A DNA stretch of 12,842 nt from Pseudomonadota bacterium (GCA_030596145.1 JAUVKS010000028.1:1-12842); one strand, 5' to 3'. Numbered from the stretch's first letter, positions 1 to 7,199 are shown. Numbers and translations are program-made. The notes: generated by a model not told the origin, from the letters alone.

Positions 1-1961
1 TTGTCTTCAATCTCGGAAAGGATATATTGCCGGAAAAACTAAAAGAGTCTCTCGCCCGTGATGAAATCAGACATATTATTATCATAGGCCAGGGCACAGC
101 CGCCATTGCTGGTGCTGCTATTGCTGACGGCCTGACAAGATATCTAAAAGGCACCCATATAAAAATTGACTCCAAAACGGCTTCCGAATTCAGTGGATTT
201 TCCCTTGAGGACAACCTGAGTGATACGCTGGTCATTGCCATAACACAATCGGGTACAACCACGGACACCAACCGCGCAGTAGCCATGGCTTCGGAGCGTG
301 GGGCTACAATCATTGCCATTGTGAACAGAAGACAATCCGACATAACCAGCATGGCAGATGGCGTTTTCTACACGAGTGACGGGAGAGACATTGAAATGTC
401 TGTGGCCTCAACAAAGGCATTCTACTCCCAGATCATCGCCGGTCACGTACTGGCGCTGTGTTTTGCCAGGATATTGAAGACTGTCTCGGACGATTTCATT
501 GCGAGAGAACTCATCAACCTGGAGCAGGCCCCCGACATGATGAGGAGGATAGTGGAAAAGAAGGGAAAAATAGAGGAGAGTGCCCGAAGGTTCGCCAAAC
601 AAAAGAAATACTGGGCGGTGGTGGGAAGCGGACCAAACAAGGCTGCAGCAGATGAGATAAGAATCAAGTTGAGCGAATTATGTTACAAAACGATCTCTTC
701 AGATATTGTGGAAGATAAAAAGCACATAGATCTCTCCGCCGAGCCCCTTATCATCGTCTGTGCGGCGGGAAGTCCCGACAACGTTACGGGAGACATTATT
801 AAAGATGTGGCCATATTTAAGGCCCACAAGGCGGGGGTAATTGTTTTTGCCGATGAGGATGAAAAACGGTTCAATGAAATTGCCGATTCAGTTATTACGA
901 TACCCAGAACACAAATGCCTCTGCCAGTTATCCTCAACACCGTGGCGGGACATCTCTGGGGTTACTATGCTGCTGCCAGTATTGACGAAGATGCCTTCTT
1001 TATCCGGGAGTTCAGAAGCAGGCTGAGTCTGGAAACAATTGAAGAGGACAAAAAGCATTATTCTATCTATGAAAGGATTGCTGACAGAAATCTCCATATG
1101 ATTCTTGAGGAATTCTCAACAAAGTTTAACAAGCTAAGGAGTAGTGGAATTCTTTCGCTGATGAACGTGCAAACTGTTTCCGATATTGCTCTTCTTTTGA
1201 AGTATGCCGCCGGGAAATTACCGCTGGAGGACCTCGACAACGATTTCGAAGATGGTAATGACGGCGCCTCCCCTATTGATCTTCTTGATATCTCTCTGGG
1301 ACATGCTATAGATGAGCTTTCGAGACCGATTGACGCGATAAGACATCAGGCAAAAACGGTCACCGTGGGGACAAGCAGAAAAGAGGATCTTAAGGGTATC
1401 CTCTTTGACCTCCTGGTTGAACTCGGTTTCGCAACAAAAAACCTGCCAAGCAAGGATGTTCTTATCATCAAAAGGATCCAAAAAGCCATATCCCTTGTCA
1501 AGGGACACACTCTCTACAACATTAACAATCTAGATGTAGACGGAAAACCTCAGGATACCTCAACCATAACTATAAACAGAAAAGGTGGTATCTCTCTGCA
1601 GATGAAATCGAGAGCAGAGGCGTCAGCTACCCTGATGGGAACTAAAAAGACTATTGTCAGGACGGGTGAAATCTATGTAGGTTTCGGGAAATCGGACGGG
1701 GCTTCCATTGTTACCATGCCTCTTTTGCGGGAAAGAACCATAGTAAAAAACTTGCTTCTTATACACGTAGATTTCAATGAATTACTATCACCGGATGAAA
1801 AAAAAGAAGTTCTTGGAGACCGCTATTATGACATCAGAAACCTCATTGATGAATATAATCTCCCATGGGATGATAGTTACCTTGAAAAAATTCCCATGGG
1901 GATTCTTCTGGGCGAAGCTCCCGAGGTGATCGCAGCCGAGATAAAGAAATTTATAGAATGA
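1..1961 (+). CDS. GlmS-like double-SIS sugar-phosphate isomerase with long C-terminal extension (5' partial)
   Basis: The protein resembles the isomerase half of glucosamine-6-phosphate synthase. Residues are numbered from the TTG at 27. SIS domain 1 spans about 15-160, with GQGTA at 21-25, ITQSGTTTDT at 72-81 (compare SQSGETADT of GlmS) and ASTKAF at 127-132. SIS domain 2 spans about 185-320. E210, K214, E217 and H233 align by eye with E. coli GlmS E481, K485, E488 and H504, so the sugar-isomerising residues look kept. The GlmS C-terminal lysine loop is not clearly kept, and about 310 further residues of unrecognised sequence follow. The frame is open from base 3 (V-F-N-L-G-K-D-I) and that stretch resembles the GlmS linker, so I think the gene starts upstream, perhaps with a glutaminase domain. 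The TTG at 27 has a passable AAAGGA before it, so a start there cannot be excluded. A fructose-6-phosphate substrate is inference. Confidence 0.8.
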   Translation, partial: VFNLGKDILPEKLKESLARDEIRHIIIIGQGTAAIAGAAIADGLTRYLKGTHIKIDSKTASEFSGFSLEDNLSDTLVIAITQSGTTTDTNRAVAMASERGATIIAIVNRRQSDITSMADGVFYTSDGRDIEMSVASTKAFYSQIIAGHVLALCFARILKTVSDDFIARELINLEQAPDMMRRIVEKKGKIEESARRFAKQKKYWAVVGSGPNKAAADEIRIKLSELCYKTISSDIVEDKKHIDLSAEPLIIVCAAGSPDNVTGDIIKDVAIFKAHKAGVIVFADEDEKRFNEIADSVITIPRTQMPLPVILNTVAGHLWGYYAAASIDEDAFFIREFRSRLSLETIEEDKKHYSIYERIADRNLHMILEEFSTKFNKLRSSGILSLMNVQTVSDIALLLKYAAGKLPLEDLDNDFEDGNDGASPIDLLDISLGHAIDELSRPIDAIRHQAKTVTVGTSRKEDLKGILFDLLVELGFATKNLPSKDVLIIKRIQKAISLVKGHTLYNINNLDVDGKPQDTSTITINRKGGISLQMKSRAEASATLMGTKKTIVRTGEIYVGFGKSDGASIVTMPLLRERTIVKNLLLIHVDFNELLSPDEKKEVLGDRYYDIRNLIDEYNLPWDDSYLEKIPMGILLGEAPEVIAAEIKKFIE

Positions 1962-1994
1962 AATCAAAAGCTTTATGTAAAAAAAACTGATATG

Positions 1995-2017
1995 ACAGAT
2001 GGGAATCAATCTGTTTT
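1995..2017 (+). terminator. possible weak terminator hairpin
   Basis: Arms ACAGAT (1995-2000) and ATCTGT (2009-2014) are perfect complements around an 8-base loop and run into TTTT (2014-2017). It lies about 35 bases after the SIS gene stop. The stem is only 6 bp with few G-C pairs, so termination here would be leaky at best. It could also be chance. Confidence 0.3.
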
Positions 2018-2040
2018 AGGACAGGCGTGACGCCTGTCCT
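2018..2040. repeat. perfect 10-bp palindromic hairpin, REP-like
   Basis: Arm AGGACAGGCG (2018-2027), loop TGA, arm CGCCTGTCCT (2031-2040) form a perfect 10-bp stem with a 3-base loop. No T run follows on either strand, so it is not a standard intrinsic terminator. It ends 32 bases before the pyrG start codon. The compact GC-rich palindrome in an AT-rich gap looks like a short dispersed repeat unit. Its core CGCCTGT resembles the core of the larger repeat at 4181-4227. Confidence 0.6.
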
Positions 2041-2072
2041 ACTATTAGTATAAGAAGAAAGTAGGTGTAAAT

Positions 2073-3671
2073 ATGAGAACCAAATTTATTTTTGTGACCG
2101 GTGGAGTTCTTTCCTCTCTCGGCAAGGGGCTTGCGGCAGCCTCCATCGCCGCTCTCCTTGAGTGCAGGGGACTGAGTGTTACCAATCAGAAACTGGATCC
2201 CTACATTAATATTGATCCGGGTACCATGAGCCCCTTTCAGCACGGGGAGGTTTTTGTTACGGATGATGGAGCGGAAACGGATCTGGATCTGGGACACTAC
2301 GAACGATTCACAAGCACCCGTATGGGGAAGAGCAATAACCTTACCACGGGGCAGGTTTACTTTTCAGTTATTTCAAAAGAGAGAAAAGGAGATTATCTCG
2401 GAAAGACCGTCCAGGTTATTCCACATATCACAGACGAAATCAAAGACTACATCAAAACGGCGGCAACGGGCTTTGATGTAGCCATTGTAGAAATTGGCGG
2501 GACAGTAGGTGATATCGAAAGTCTTCCTTTTTTGGAGGCTATCAGACAATTTCGCAACGAAGCAGGGAAAGAAAATGCGATTTTTATTCATCTGACCTGG
2601 GTTCCCCACCTCAAAACCGCTGGCGAGGTAAAAACAAAGCCAACCCAGCATAGCGTCAAGGCTCTTCGCGAAATCGGTATTCAGCCGGACATCCTCCTGT
2701 GCCGTGCGGAAAATTTACTTTCTGAAGACATAAAGGCAAAGATATCCCTCTTCTGTAATGTGGAGATGGCAGAGGTCTTCACCGCCAAGGATGTGGATTG
2801 TATCTATGAGGTACCTCTTTTCTTTCATCAGGAAGGACTGGATGAAAAAATTGTCAAGTTATTAAATATCTGGACAGGGCAACCCCGTCTGAAAGAATGG
2901 GAGGATGTTGTAAGCAAGATAAAGAATCCCCTGCATGAGGTTACAATAGCCATTGTTGGAAAGTATGTTGGCCTGACAGACTCCTATAAAAGCCTGAATG
3001 AAGCACTTGTACATGGAGGTATCGAAAGTGATTGCAGGGTAAATCTGCGCTTCGTTGATTCGGAGAAGATAGAACAGGAAGGAATAGATAATAAGCTCGA
3101 TGGTATCGACGGCATACTTGTGCCGGGGGGGTTCGGTCATAGAGGTATCGAGGGAATGATTCAGGTAATACAACATGCCCGGGTTAGTCGAAGCCCGTTC
3201 TTTGGCATCTGCCTCGGTATGCAGATGGTGGTGGTGGAATATGCAAGAAATGTATGCCAGTTGGAGAATGCCAACAGTTCTGAATTTGATAGGGAGACCA
3301 AATACCCTGTTATTGATCTCCTTCCTGAACAAAAAAATGTTACCGAAAAGGGAGCTACCATGAGGCTGGGAGCCTATCCCTGTCATCTGGAAAAAGAATC
3401 TTTTGCCTTTGATGCTTACGGCAAAAGGGAAATAAAGGAAAGACACAGACACCGCTATGAACTAAACAATGATTTTACAGACATGCTCACTCAAAACGGG
3501 TTATTTATCAGCGGAACATCACCGGATAGACGTCTAACAGAAATAGTGGAAGTCAAAGATCATCCCTGGTTTCTTGGTTGTCAATTTCACCCGGAATTCA
3601 AATCAAGACCGACGAAGCCGCATCCCCTTTTCAGCAAGTTTATCAAAGCATCTCTGGAAAATAAAAATTAA
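2073..3671 (+). CDS. pyrG: CTP synthase
   Basis: Cytosolic enzyme that makes CTP from UTP with ATP and glutamine, the last step of de novo pyrimidine nucleotide synthesis. The 532 residues match the usual family length. The N-terminal amidoligase domain (about 1-265) opens with FVTGGVLSSLGKG (P-loop, residues 7-19) and has LDPYINIDPGTMSP (41-54) and the conserved block around HGEVFVTDDGAETDLDLGHYERF. The C-terminal class I glutaminase domain (about 290-530) has VPGGFG (350-355), nucleophile C380 in GICLGMQ, and H506/E508 in the QFHPEF motif. The ATG at 2073 has TAGGTG six bases upstream and begins directly at the conserved N-terminus. It is 111 bases downstream of the SIS gene on the same strand, so co-transcription is possible. 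The 3' end converges on the IHF-like gene with a 9-base gap. No defect seen. Confidence 0.98.
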   Translation: MRTKFIFVTGGVLSSLGKGLAAASIAALLECRGLSVTNQKLDPYINIDPGTMSPFQHGEVFVTDDGAETDLDLGHYERFTSTRMGKSNNLTTGQVYFSVISKERKGDYLGKTVQVIPHITDEIKDYIKTAATGFDVAIVEIGGTVGDIESLPFLEAIRQFRNEAGKENAIFIHLTWVPHLKTAGEVKTKPTQHSVKALREIGIQPDILLCRAENLLSEDIKAKISLFCNVEMAEVFTAKDVDCIYEVPLFFHQEGLDEKIVKLLNIWTGQPRLKEWEDVVSKIKNPLHEVTIAIVGKYVGLTDSYKSLNEALVHGGIESDCRVNLRFVDSEKIEQEGIDNKLDGIDGILVPGGFGHRGIEGMIQVIQHARVSRSPFFGICLGMQMVVVEYARNVCQLENANSSEFDRETKYPVIDLLPEQKNVTEKGATMRLGAYPCHLEKESFAFDAYGKREIKERHRHRYELNNDFTDMLTQNGLFISGTSPDRRLTEIVEVKDHPWFLGCQFHPEFKSRPTKPHPLFSKFIKASLENKN

Positions 3672-3680
3672 GCTTCGTTA

Positions 3681-3962
3681 TTACCCGTTTATTCTCTCTC
3701 TCAGCTTTCCAGAGCATTTGAAAGTAACAACAGTCCGGGCATCCAGCATAATAGTTTCACCAGTCTGTGGATTTCTTCCCTTCCTGGGATTTTTCTGCCT
3801 GACAGACCACTTTCCGAAGCCGGAGATACCAACGTCATTCCCACTTCTTAGCTCATCTTTTATCAATTCAAACACGCTCTCAACCAATTCTACACATTTT
3901 CCCTTTGAAAAATCATTTTGGGCACAAAGGTGCTCAACAATCCTGGCTTTTGTAAGTGTCAT
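3681..3962 (-). CDS. IHF-alpha/HU-family DNA-bending protein
   Basis: A 93-residue nucleoid protein that binds the DNA minor groove as a dimer and bends it. The opening MTLTKARIVEHL is close to IHF alpha (MALTKADMAEHL). The family signature is seen at GFGKWSVRQKNPRKGRNP (residues 48-65), followed by QTGE and the ARTVVTFKCSGKLRERI tail. P65 in the RNPQTG beta arm is the expected DNA-intercalating proline. The length and the RNP-x-TGE arm favour an IHF-type subunit over generic HU, but alpha versus another paralog is not settled by eye. The start is supported by GGGGAGGA just before the ATG. The gene is monocistronic between pyrG (convergent, 9 bases apart) and a long upstream gap with its own predicted promoter. 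Confidence 0.93.
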   Translation of the reverse strand: MTLTKARIVEHLCAQNDFSKGKCVELVESVFELIKDELRSGNDVGISGFGKWSVRQKNPRKGRNPQTGETIMLDARTVVTFKCSGKLRERING

Positions 3963-4017
3963 GATCCTCCCCTTTCTGACTCAATCTTTCTATAGTTACT
4001 AAAAATTTGCCAAATTG

Positions 4018-4036
4018 ATTAACTAACTAAGTTAAT
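4018..4036. promoter_or_regulatory. dyad overlapping the -10 of the IHF-like gene, possible operator
   Basis: Arms ATTAACT (4018-4024) and AGTTAAT (4030-4036) are perfect inverted repeats separated by 5 bases. The dyad covers the predicted -10 box and the expected transcription start. That position would suit a repressor site or autoregulation. The AT-rich context makes chance dyads more likely, so this is a candidate only. Confidence 0.35.
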
Positions 4037-4060
4037 ACAGAAATTTTTTGTAAATTTCAA
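4032..4060 (-). promoter_or_regulatory. predicted sigma70-type promoter of the IHF-like gene
   Basis: Read on the minus strand: -35 TTGAAA (plus 4055-4060), a 17-base spacer, -10 TATTAA (plus 4032-4037). It lies about 70 bases upstream of the IHF-like ATG in a very AT-rich stretch. The spacing is optimal and the -35 matches 5 of 6 consensus bases. Assigned by eye, not measured. Confidence 0.5.
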
Positions 4061-4177
4061 CTACATTTTCATAAAAAATGCAAAAAAAGCAAAATAATGT
4101 TTAGTATCCGATAAAACCCCATGGTCCTTCCGCCACAACGAAGCATGAAAGTGGAAACTGTTTAGCCCCACCTTTTT

Positions 4178-4259
4178 GTCATTCCCGCCTGTCTGCAGTG
4201 CCTGCACAGGCAGGCGAAAGCGGGAATCTACAGCAATAGGTTCCCAATCGAGTTGGGAA
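4178..4259. repeat. complex inverted repeat plus second hairpin in the feoB-IHF gap
   Basis: The outer arms ATTCCCGC (4181-4188) and GCGGGAAT (4220-4227) pair perfectly. The interior is itself rich in CCTG/CAGG complements (for example TGCCTG 4199-4204 with CAGGCA 4207-4212), so several nested foldings are possible. A second hairpin follows: TTCCCAA (4241-4247), 5-base loop, TTGGGAA (4253-4259). Neither has a T run. The GTCATTCCCGC...GCGGGAATC style matches short non-autonomous repeats common in sequenced proteobacterial genomes (general knowledge). No transposase is nearby. Confidence 0.6.
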
Positions 4260-4299
4260 TAACAGAACAGAAACTGTGTGTAATTAACTGAAATCCTTA

Positions 4300-4340
4300 A
4301 CTTTAGGCACTTTAGCTCACTTTAAACTTTAGGAACTTTC
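4300..4340. repeat. iterated ACTTTA direct repeat abutting the feoB stop codon
   Basis: ACTTTA occurs at 4300, 4309, 4319 and 4326, with a variant ACTTTC at 4335. Spacing is 7 to 10 bases and most units are followed by GG or GC. On the minus strand this reads as repeated (C/T)TAAAGT directly downstream of feoB, and the last unit overlaps the feoB TGA stop (4339-4341). Function unknown. Together with the hairpins at 4178-4259 it fills most of the gap downstream of feoB. Apart from the IHF promoter region I see no gene between 3963 and 4338. Confidence 0.55.
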
Positions 4341-6522
4341 ATATAAACAACCTTCCTCCCTGATAGACGACAAAGGCCACGATCCAGGCGAGGGAGGTGT
4401 TAAATGCGACACTGAATAATGCCCACCTCCAGGAGTCAGTCTCCCGCTTTATGGCTGCTATGGTGGCCAGACATGGAATATACAGCAGGACAAACAACAT
4501 CATGGCATAAGCGGCCAGCGGCGTCATCCCCGAAGTCTTCAGGACATTTCCAAGGACCTCGCCTTCCTCCTCACTTCCCGTCGCATAGAGAACTCCCATG
4601 GTACTGACAACGATTTCCTTGGCCACGAATCCCGTTAAAAGGGCGACACTGCCCCGCCAATCGATACCGATGGGGGCAAAAACAGGAGCCATGACCTTTC
4701 CCATGCGGCCTATATACGACTTCTCCGCCTTTTCCGCGGATCGCGCCCTTTCAAGCTCCGCAATCGCGTCATCCCTGGCGCTTTCCAGCGCCTCTCCGGC
4801 CGGTACTGTAACTTCCGACATCTTTGCCTGGTACAATGCCTCAATGCCGCGAATCTGGGCATCATAATCACGAGAAAACTGAATATTCTGAGGAAATGCT
4901 GAAAGCGCCCACACAATAACCGAACCGATCAGTATGATACCACCCATTTTCTTGATAAATATCTTGCCCCTGTCCCACATATGAATCATCAGGCTACTAA
5001 ACATGGGCATCCTGTAAGGGGGAAGCTCCATCACAAATGGCGCTGTATCTCCTTTAAGGAGAGTGGATCGAATGAGCCGGCCGGCAAGAATGGCAAACAC
5101 GATACCTATGAGGTAAAGCGAAAATATTACATTCCCTGCCCTTCCCGCGAAAAAAGTACCTGCCAATAGAATGTAGATAGGAAGACGGGCGGAACAGGAC
5201 ATAAAGGGATTGATCAAGACAGTAAGGATGCGGTCTTTCCTGCTTTCCAGGGTACGCGTGGCCATGATGGCCGGCACATTGCAGCCGAATCCCATGAGCA
5301 TGGGGATGAAAGACTTGCCGTGCAGCCCTATAAGATGCATGATCTTATCCATAAGGAAGGCTGCCCGTGCCATATAACCGGTATCTTCAAAGAGGGCGAT
5401 ACAGAAGAAAAGGATCAGGATATTGGGGAGAAAGATAGCCACACTCCCCACGCCTGCAATGATGCCATCTATGATCAGAGACTTGAATAACCCATCAGGC
5501 AGAAGACCTCCCGCAACGCCGGAGATCAAATCGATTCCGCTTTCTATCCATCCCATCGGATAGGCGCCGAGAGTAAAGGTCATCTGAAACATTAACCAGA
5601 TGAAAAAGATAAAGATGGGAAAGCCAAGGAACCTGTTTGTAAGGATAAGATCGATATTACGCGATACATCAACACGACTTTTTCTGGAGGTTTTGAGCAC
5701 TTCCCTGATAATACCGGTGATAAAACCGTATCGCTCCTCGGTCATTACAATCCCCGGGTCTTCATTATACTGTCTGGTAAGACGCTCACGGTGCTTATGG
5801 GCTTCTTCAAGAACGATTTTCCCATGATGATTGTCCGTTCCCTCAAGAACTCGCTTTTTAACAACTGCATCATCTTCAAGAAGCTTGATCGCGATCCACC
5901 TGACATCATAGGAAAAGCTATCCTGAACCCTGTCCGCGATAAAATCCGACAATGGAGCGATAGCTTCTTCAATGTCCTTGCTGTACTTGACACGGCGTTC
6001 TTTAGGCAGCCCCTTGGGAGACTCGGCTACCTCAATTACCTTTTTCAGAAGGTCATCGATGCCCTCGTCCCTGTTGCCGACCGTATATACGACGGGAACA
6101 TCGAGGAGCTCGGAGAGTTTGCTGTCGTCGATCCGGATTCCACGGTCATGTGCCATATCGGACATGTTCAGTGCAAAAACAACCCTGGTATCAAGCTCCC
6201 GAAGTTGGGTAGCCAGATAAAGACTGCGTTCCAGGTTAGTGGAATCGATAATATCGATCACCACATCGGGTTTCTCATCAAGAATAAAATCGCGGGCGAC
6301 GATCTCTTCCAGAGAAAAAGCCGTAAGACTATAAGTTCCGGGAAGATCGATAATCTTAAAATCATATCCGTGCTTGTGCAGGTGACCTTCCTTCTTTTCC
6401 ACCGTAACACCGGGCCAATTCCCCACTTTCTGACGCGTCCCCGTGAGATTATTGAATATCGTCGTCTTTCCCGAGTTGGGGTTTCCAGCCAGCGCTATGG
6501 TCAAGGTTTTTGGAAACTTCAT
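4339..6522 (-). CDS. feoB: ferrous iron transporter FeoB
   Basis: Inner-membrane Fe(II) uptake protein with a cytosolic GTPase domain. The 727 residues are within the family range. The G domain is at the N-terminus: G1 GNPNSGKT (13-20), switch region VGNWPGVTVE with T40, G3 DLPG (59-62), G4 NMSD (119-122). A helical linker (about 160-295) leads to the multi-span membrane core with the gate motifs: FLPN (364-367), FEDTGYMARAAF (378-389), GFGCNVPAIMATRTLES (411-427) and PFMSCSARLPIY (439-450). GFVAKEIVVSTMGVLY (631-646) is the second gate repeat. An acidic and basic helical insert lies at about 549-605, before MAPVFAPIG. The ATG overlaps the feoA stop as ATGA, so the two are translationally coupled. 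No FeoC is seen downstream. Complete and apparently intact. Confidence 0.98.
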   Translation of the reverse strand: MKFPKTLTIALAGNPNSGKTTIFNNLTGTRQKVGNWPGVTVEKKEGHLHKHGYDFKIIDLPGTYSLTAFSLEEIVARDFILDEKPDVVIDIIDSTNLERSLYLATQLRELDTRVVFALNMSDMAHDRGIRIDDSKLSELLDVPVVYTVGNRDEGIDDLLKKVIEVAESPKGLPKERRVKYSKDIEEAIAPLSDFIADRVQDSFSYDVRWIAIKLLEDDAVVKKRVLEGTDNHHGKIVLEEAHKHRERLTRQYNEDPGIVMTEERYGFITGIIREVLKTSRKSRVDVSRNIDLILTNRFLGFPIFIFFIWLMFQMTFTLGAYPMGWIESGIDLISGVAGGLLPDGLFKSLIIDGIIAGVGSVAIFLPNILILFFCIALFEDTGYMARAAFLMDKIMHLIGLHGKSFIPMLMGFGCNVPAIMATRTLESRKDRILTVLINPFMSCSARLPIYILLAGTFFAGRAGNVIFSLYLIGIVFAILAGRLIRSTLLKGDTAPFVMELPPYRMPMFSSLMIHMWDRGKIFIKKMGGIILIGSVIVWALSAFPQNIQFSRDYDAQIRGIEALYQAKMSEVTVPAGEALESARDDAIAELERARSAEKAEKSYIGRMGKVMAPVFAPIGIDWRGSVALLTGFVAKEIVVSTMGVLYATGSEEEGEVLGNVLKTSGMTPLAAYAMMLFVLLYIPCLATIAAIKRETDSWRWALFSVAFNTSLAWIVAFVVYQGGRLFI

Positions 6523-6773
6523 GCTTTACCTTCTCTTACGTTCTCAACGGTGATCTGCGCGGCTTCTTCCACACGAAGCGATACATGATACCCTTTAATG
6601 ACCAGTTCGATTGGATCTTTCAACGGGGCATATTTTTCCACGTAAATCTCCGAACCTTTTATAAATCCCATCTCAAGGAGCCTCCGCCGAAAAGAACCGT
6701 CACCGCCCACACGGGTGATTACACCGGTCTGTCCTTCTTCCATTTCGCTAAGGTACATTCTTTGCCCTTTCAT
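6519..6773 (-). CDS. feoA: FeoA-domain protein of the ferrous iron uptake system
   Basis: An 84-residue cytosolic SH3-like protein that works with FeoB. Typical features: the YLSEMEEGQTGVITRV opening, a G-D-G-SFRRRLLEMGFIKG turn, the E-I-Y-V-E-K-YAPLKDPIEL strand and the closing GYHVSLRVEEAAQITV. The frame is open further upstream to an ATG at 6887, but those residues are unlike FeoA and would overlap the predicted promoter. I therefore chose the ATG at 6773, which has GGGAGAGGTGA about seven bases before it. An ATG at 6758 is the alternative and has only a weak ribosome site. The stop overlaps the feoB start by four bases. Confidence 0.93.
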   Translation of the reverse strand: MKGQRMYLSEMEEGQTGVITRVGGDGSFRRRLLEMGFIKGSEIYVEKYAPLKDPIELVIKGYHVSLRVEEAAQITVENVREGKA

Positions 6774-6778
6774 CGTAG

Positions 6779-6818
6779 TCACCTCTCCCTTGGGGGAGAA
6801 AGCCAGGGTGAGGGGGAA
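6779..6818. repeat. degenerate CTCTCCC/GGGGGAG repeat element carrying the feoA ribosome site
   Basis: On the minus strand the segment reads CCCCCTCACCCTGG, then CTTTCTCCCCCAAGGGAGAGG. Arms such as CTCTCCC (6784-6789 region) and GGGGGAG (6792-6798) can pair. It resembles the widespread CCTCTCCC-AAGGGAGAGG type short repeat (general knowledge, not searched). The purine-rich arm GGGAGAGGTGA sits at Shine-Dalgarno distance from the chosen feoA ATG, so the repeat appears to supply the ribosome binding site. Confidence 0.45.
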
Positions 6819-6858
6819 ACTCCACATTCTCGCCCTGTAAAATTTCAACTGCAGCGGG

Positions 6859-6887
6859 ATATTAAGCCCGAAACCGAAAAATGTCAA
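6859..6887 (-). promoter_or_regulatory. predicted sigma70-type promoter of feoAB
   Basis: Minus strand: perfect -35 TTGACA (plus 6882-6887), 17-base spacer, -10 TAATAT (plus 6859-6864). It is about 85 bases upstream of the feoA start and diverges from the 76-residue gene. No convincing full Fur-type palindrome overlaps it. Strong by consensus, not tested. Confidence 0.6.
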
Positions 6888-6903
6888 GGTTTTTGGATAT
6901 CTA

Positions 6904-6935
6904 TTGTTTTATCTGTCTTCCTTTTCTGCTATTAT
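6904..6935 (+). promoter_or_regulatory. possible extended -10 promoter of the divergent plus-strand cluster
   Basis: TGC-TATTAT, with the -10 at 6930-6935 and the extended TG just before it, lies about 34 bases upstream of the ATG at 6969. The nearest -35-like hexamer TTGTTT (6904-6909) has a 20-base spacer, which is too long, so this would rely on the extended -10. Moderate to weak. Confidence 0.35.
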
Positions 6936-6968
6936 CACCAAACAAAAACAGAAAAAGGAGAGCAGGAA

Positions 6969-7199
6969 ATGAAAGCAAAATACATGGACACACTAAAAAA
7001 ATATAATGAAAAATTTGGGGCAGACAAGGTGCGTGAAATTGAAGATAAGCTTGAAACCTTAAAGGAAGAAATTATATCAGAAAATGAATCGGTACTCACC
7101 TGGTTACCACCCCCCAAAAGAGACGTAACAATCGGCACTTTATTACAAAAACCATATCAAGACCTCATCCATGAAATGGAAGAGAAAATGGGTAAATGA
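6969..7199 (+). CDS. unrecognised small protein, 76 residues
   Basis: I do not recognise the family. The protein is highly charged. Residues 5-40 look like a continuous amphipathic or coiled-coil helix rich in K and E. A W-L-P-P-P-K turn follows (45-50) and then a second helix (56-74). No signal peptide, membrane span or cysteine is present, so it is probably cytosolic. The start at 6969 has AAGGAG about nine bases upstream. The frame is open much further upstream across feoA, but no ribosome site supports a longer form. An ATG at 6984 is a less likely alternative. The stop overlaps the next gene's start as ATGA, so the two products are translationally coupled and may interact. Function unknown. 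Confidence 0.75.
   Translation: MKAKYMDTLKKYNEKFGADKVREIEDKLETLKEEIISENESVLTWLPPPKRDVTIGTLLQKPYQDLIHEMEEKMGK

Noticed and set aside
2862..3452. 196-residue open frame on the minus strand within pyrG
   Set aside because: It is antisense to the conserved pyrG glutaminase domain and its composition looks like a shadow frame.
5791..6588. 265-residue open frame on the plus strand opposite feoB
   Set aside because: It lies wholly antisense to the conserved FeoB G domain, has no ribosome site of note and no recognisable motif.
6774..6887. Longer feoA start at 6887
   Set aside because: The extra 38 residues are not FeoA-like, they cover the repeat element and the predicted promoter, and the ATG at 6773 has the better ribosome site.
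6927..6945. Fur-box-like GATAAT in the feoA upstream region
   Set aside because: Only one hexamer of the usual three-hexamer palindrome is present (as TGATAATAG on the minus strand), and it is some 45 bases from the feoAB -35.
6510..6968. Upstream extension of the 76-residue protein's frame to 6510
   Set aside because: It would overlap feoA antisense and the divergent promoters. AAGGAG before the ATG at 6969 fixes the start.
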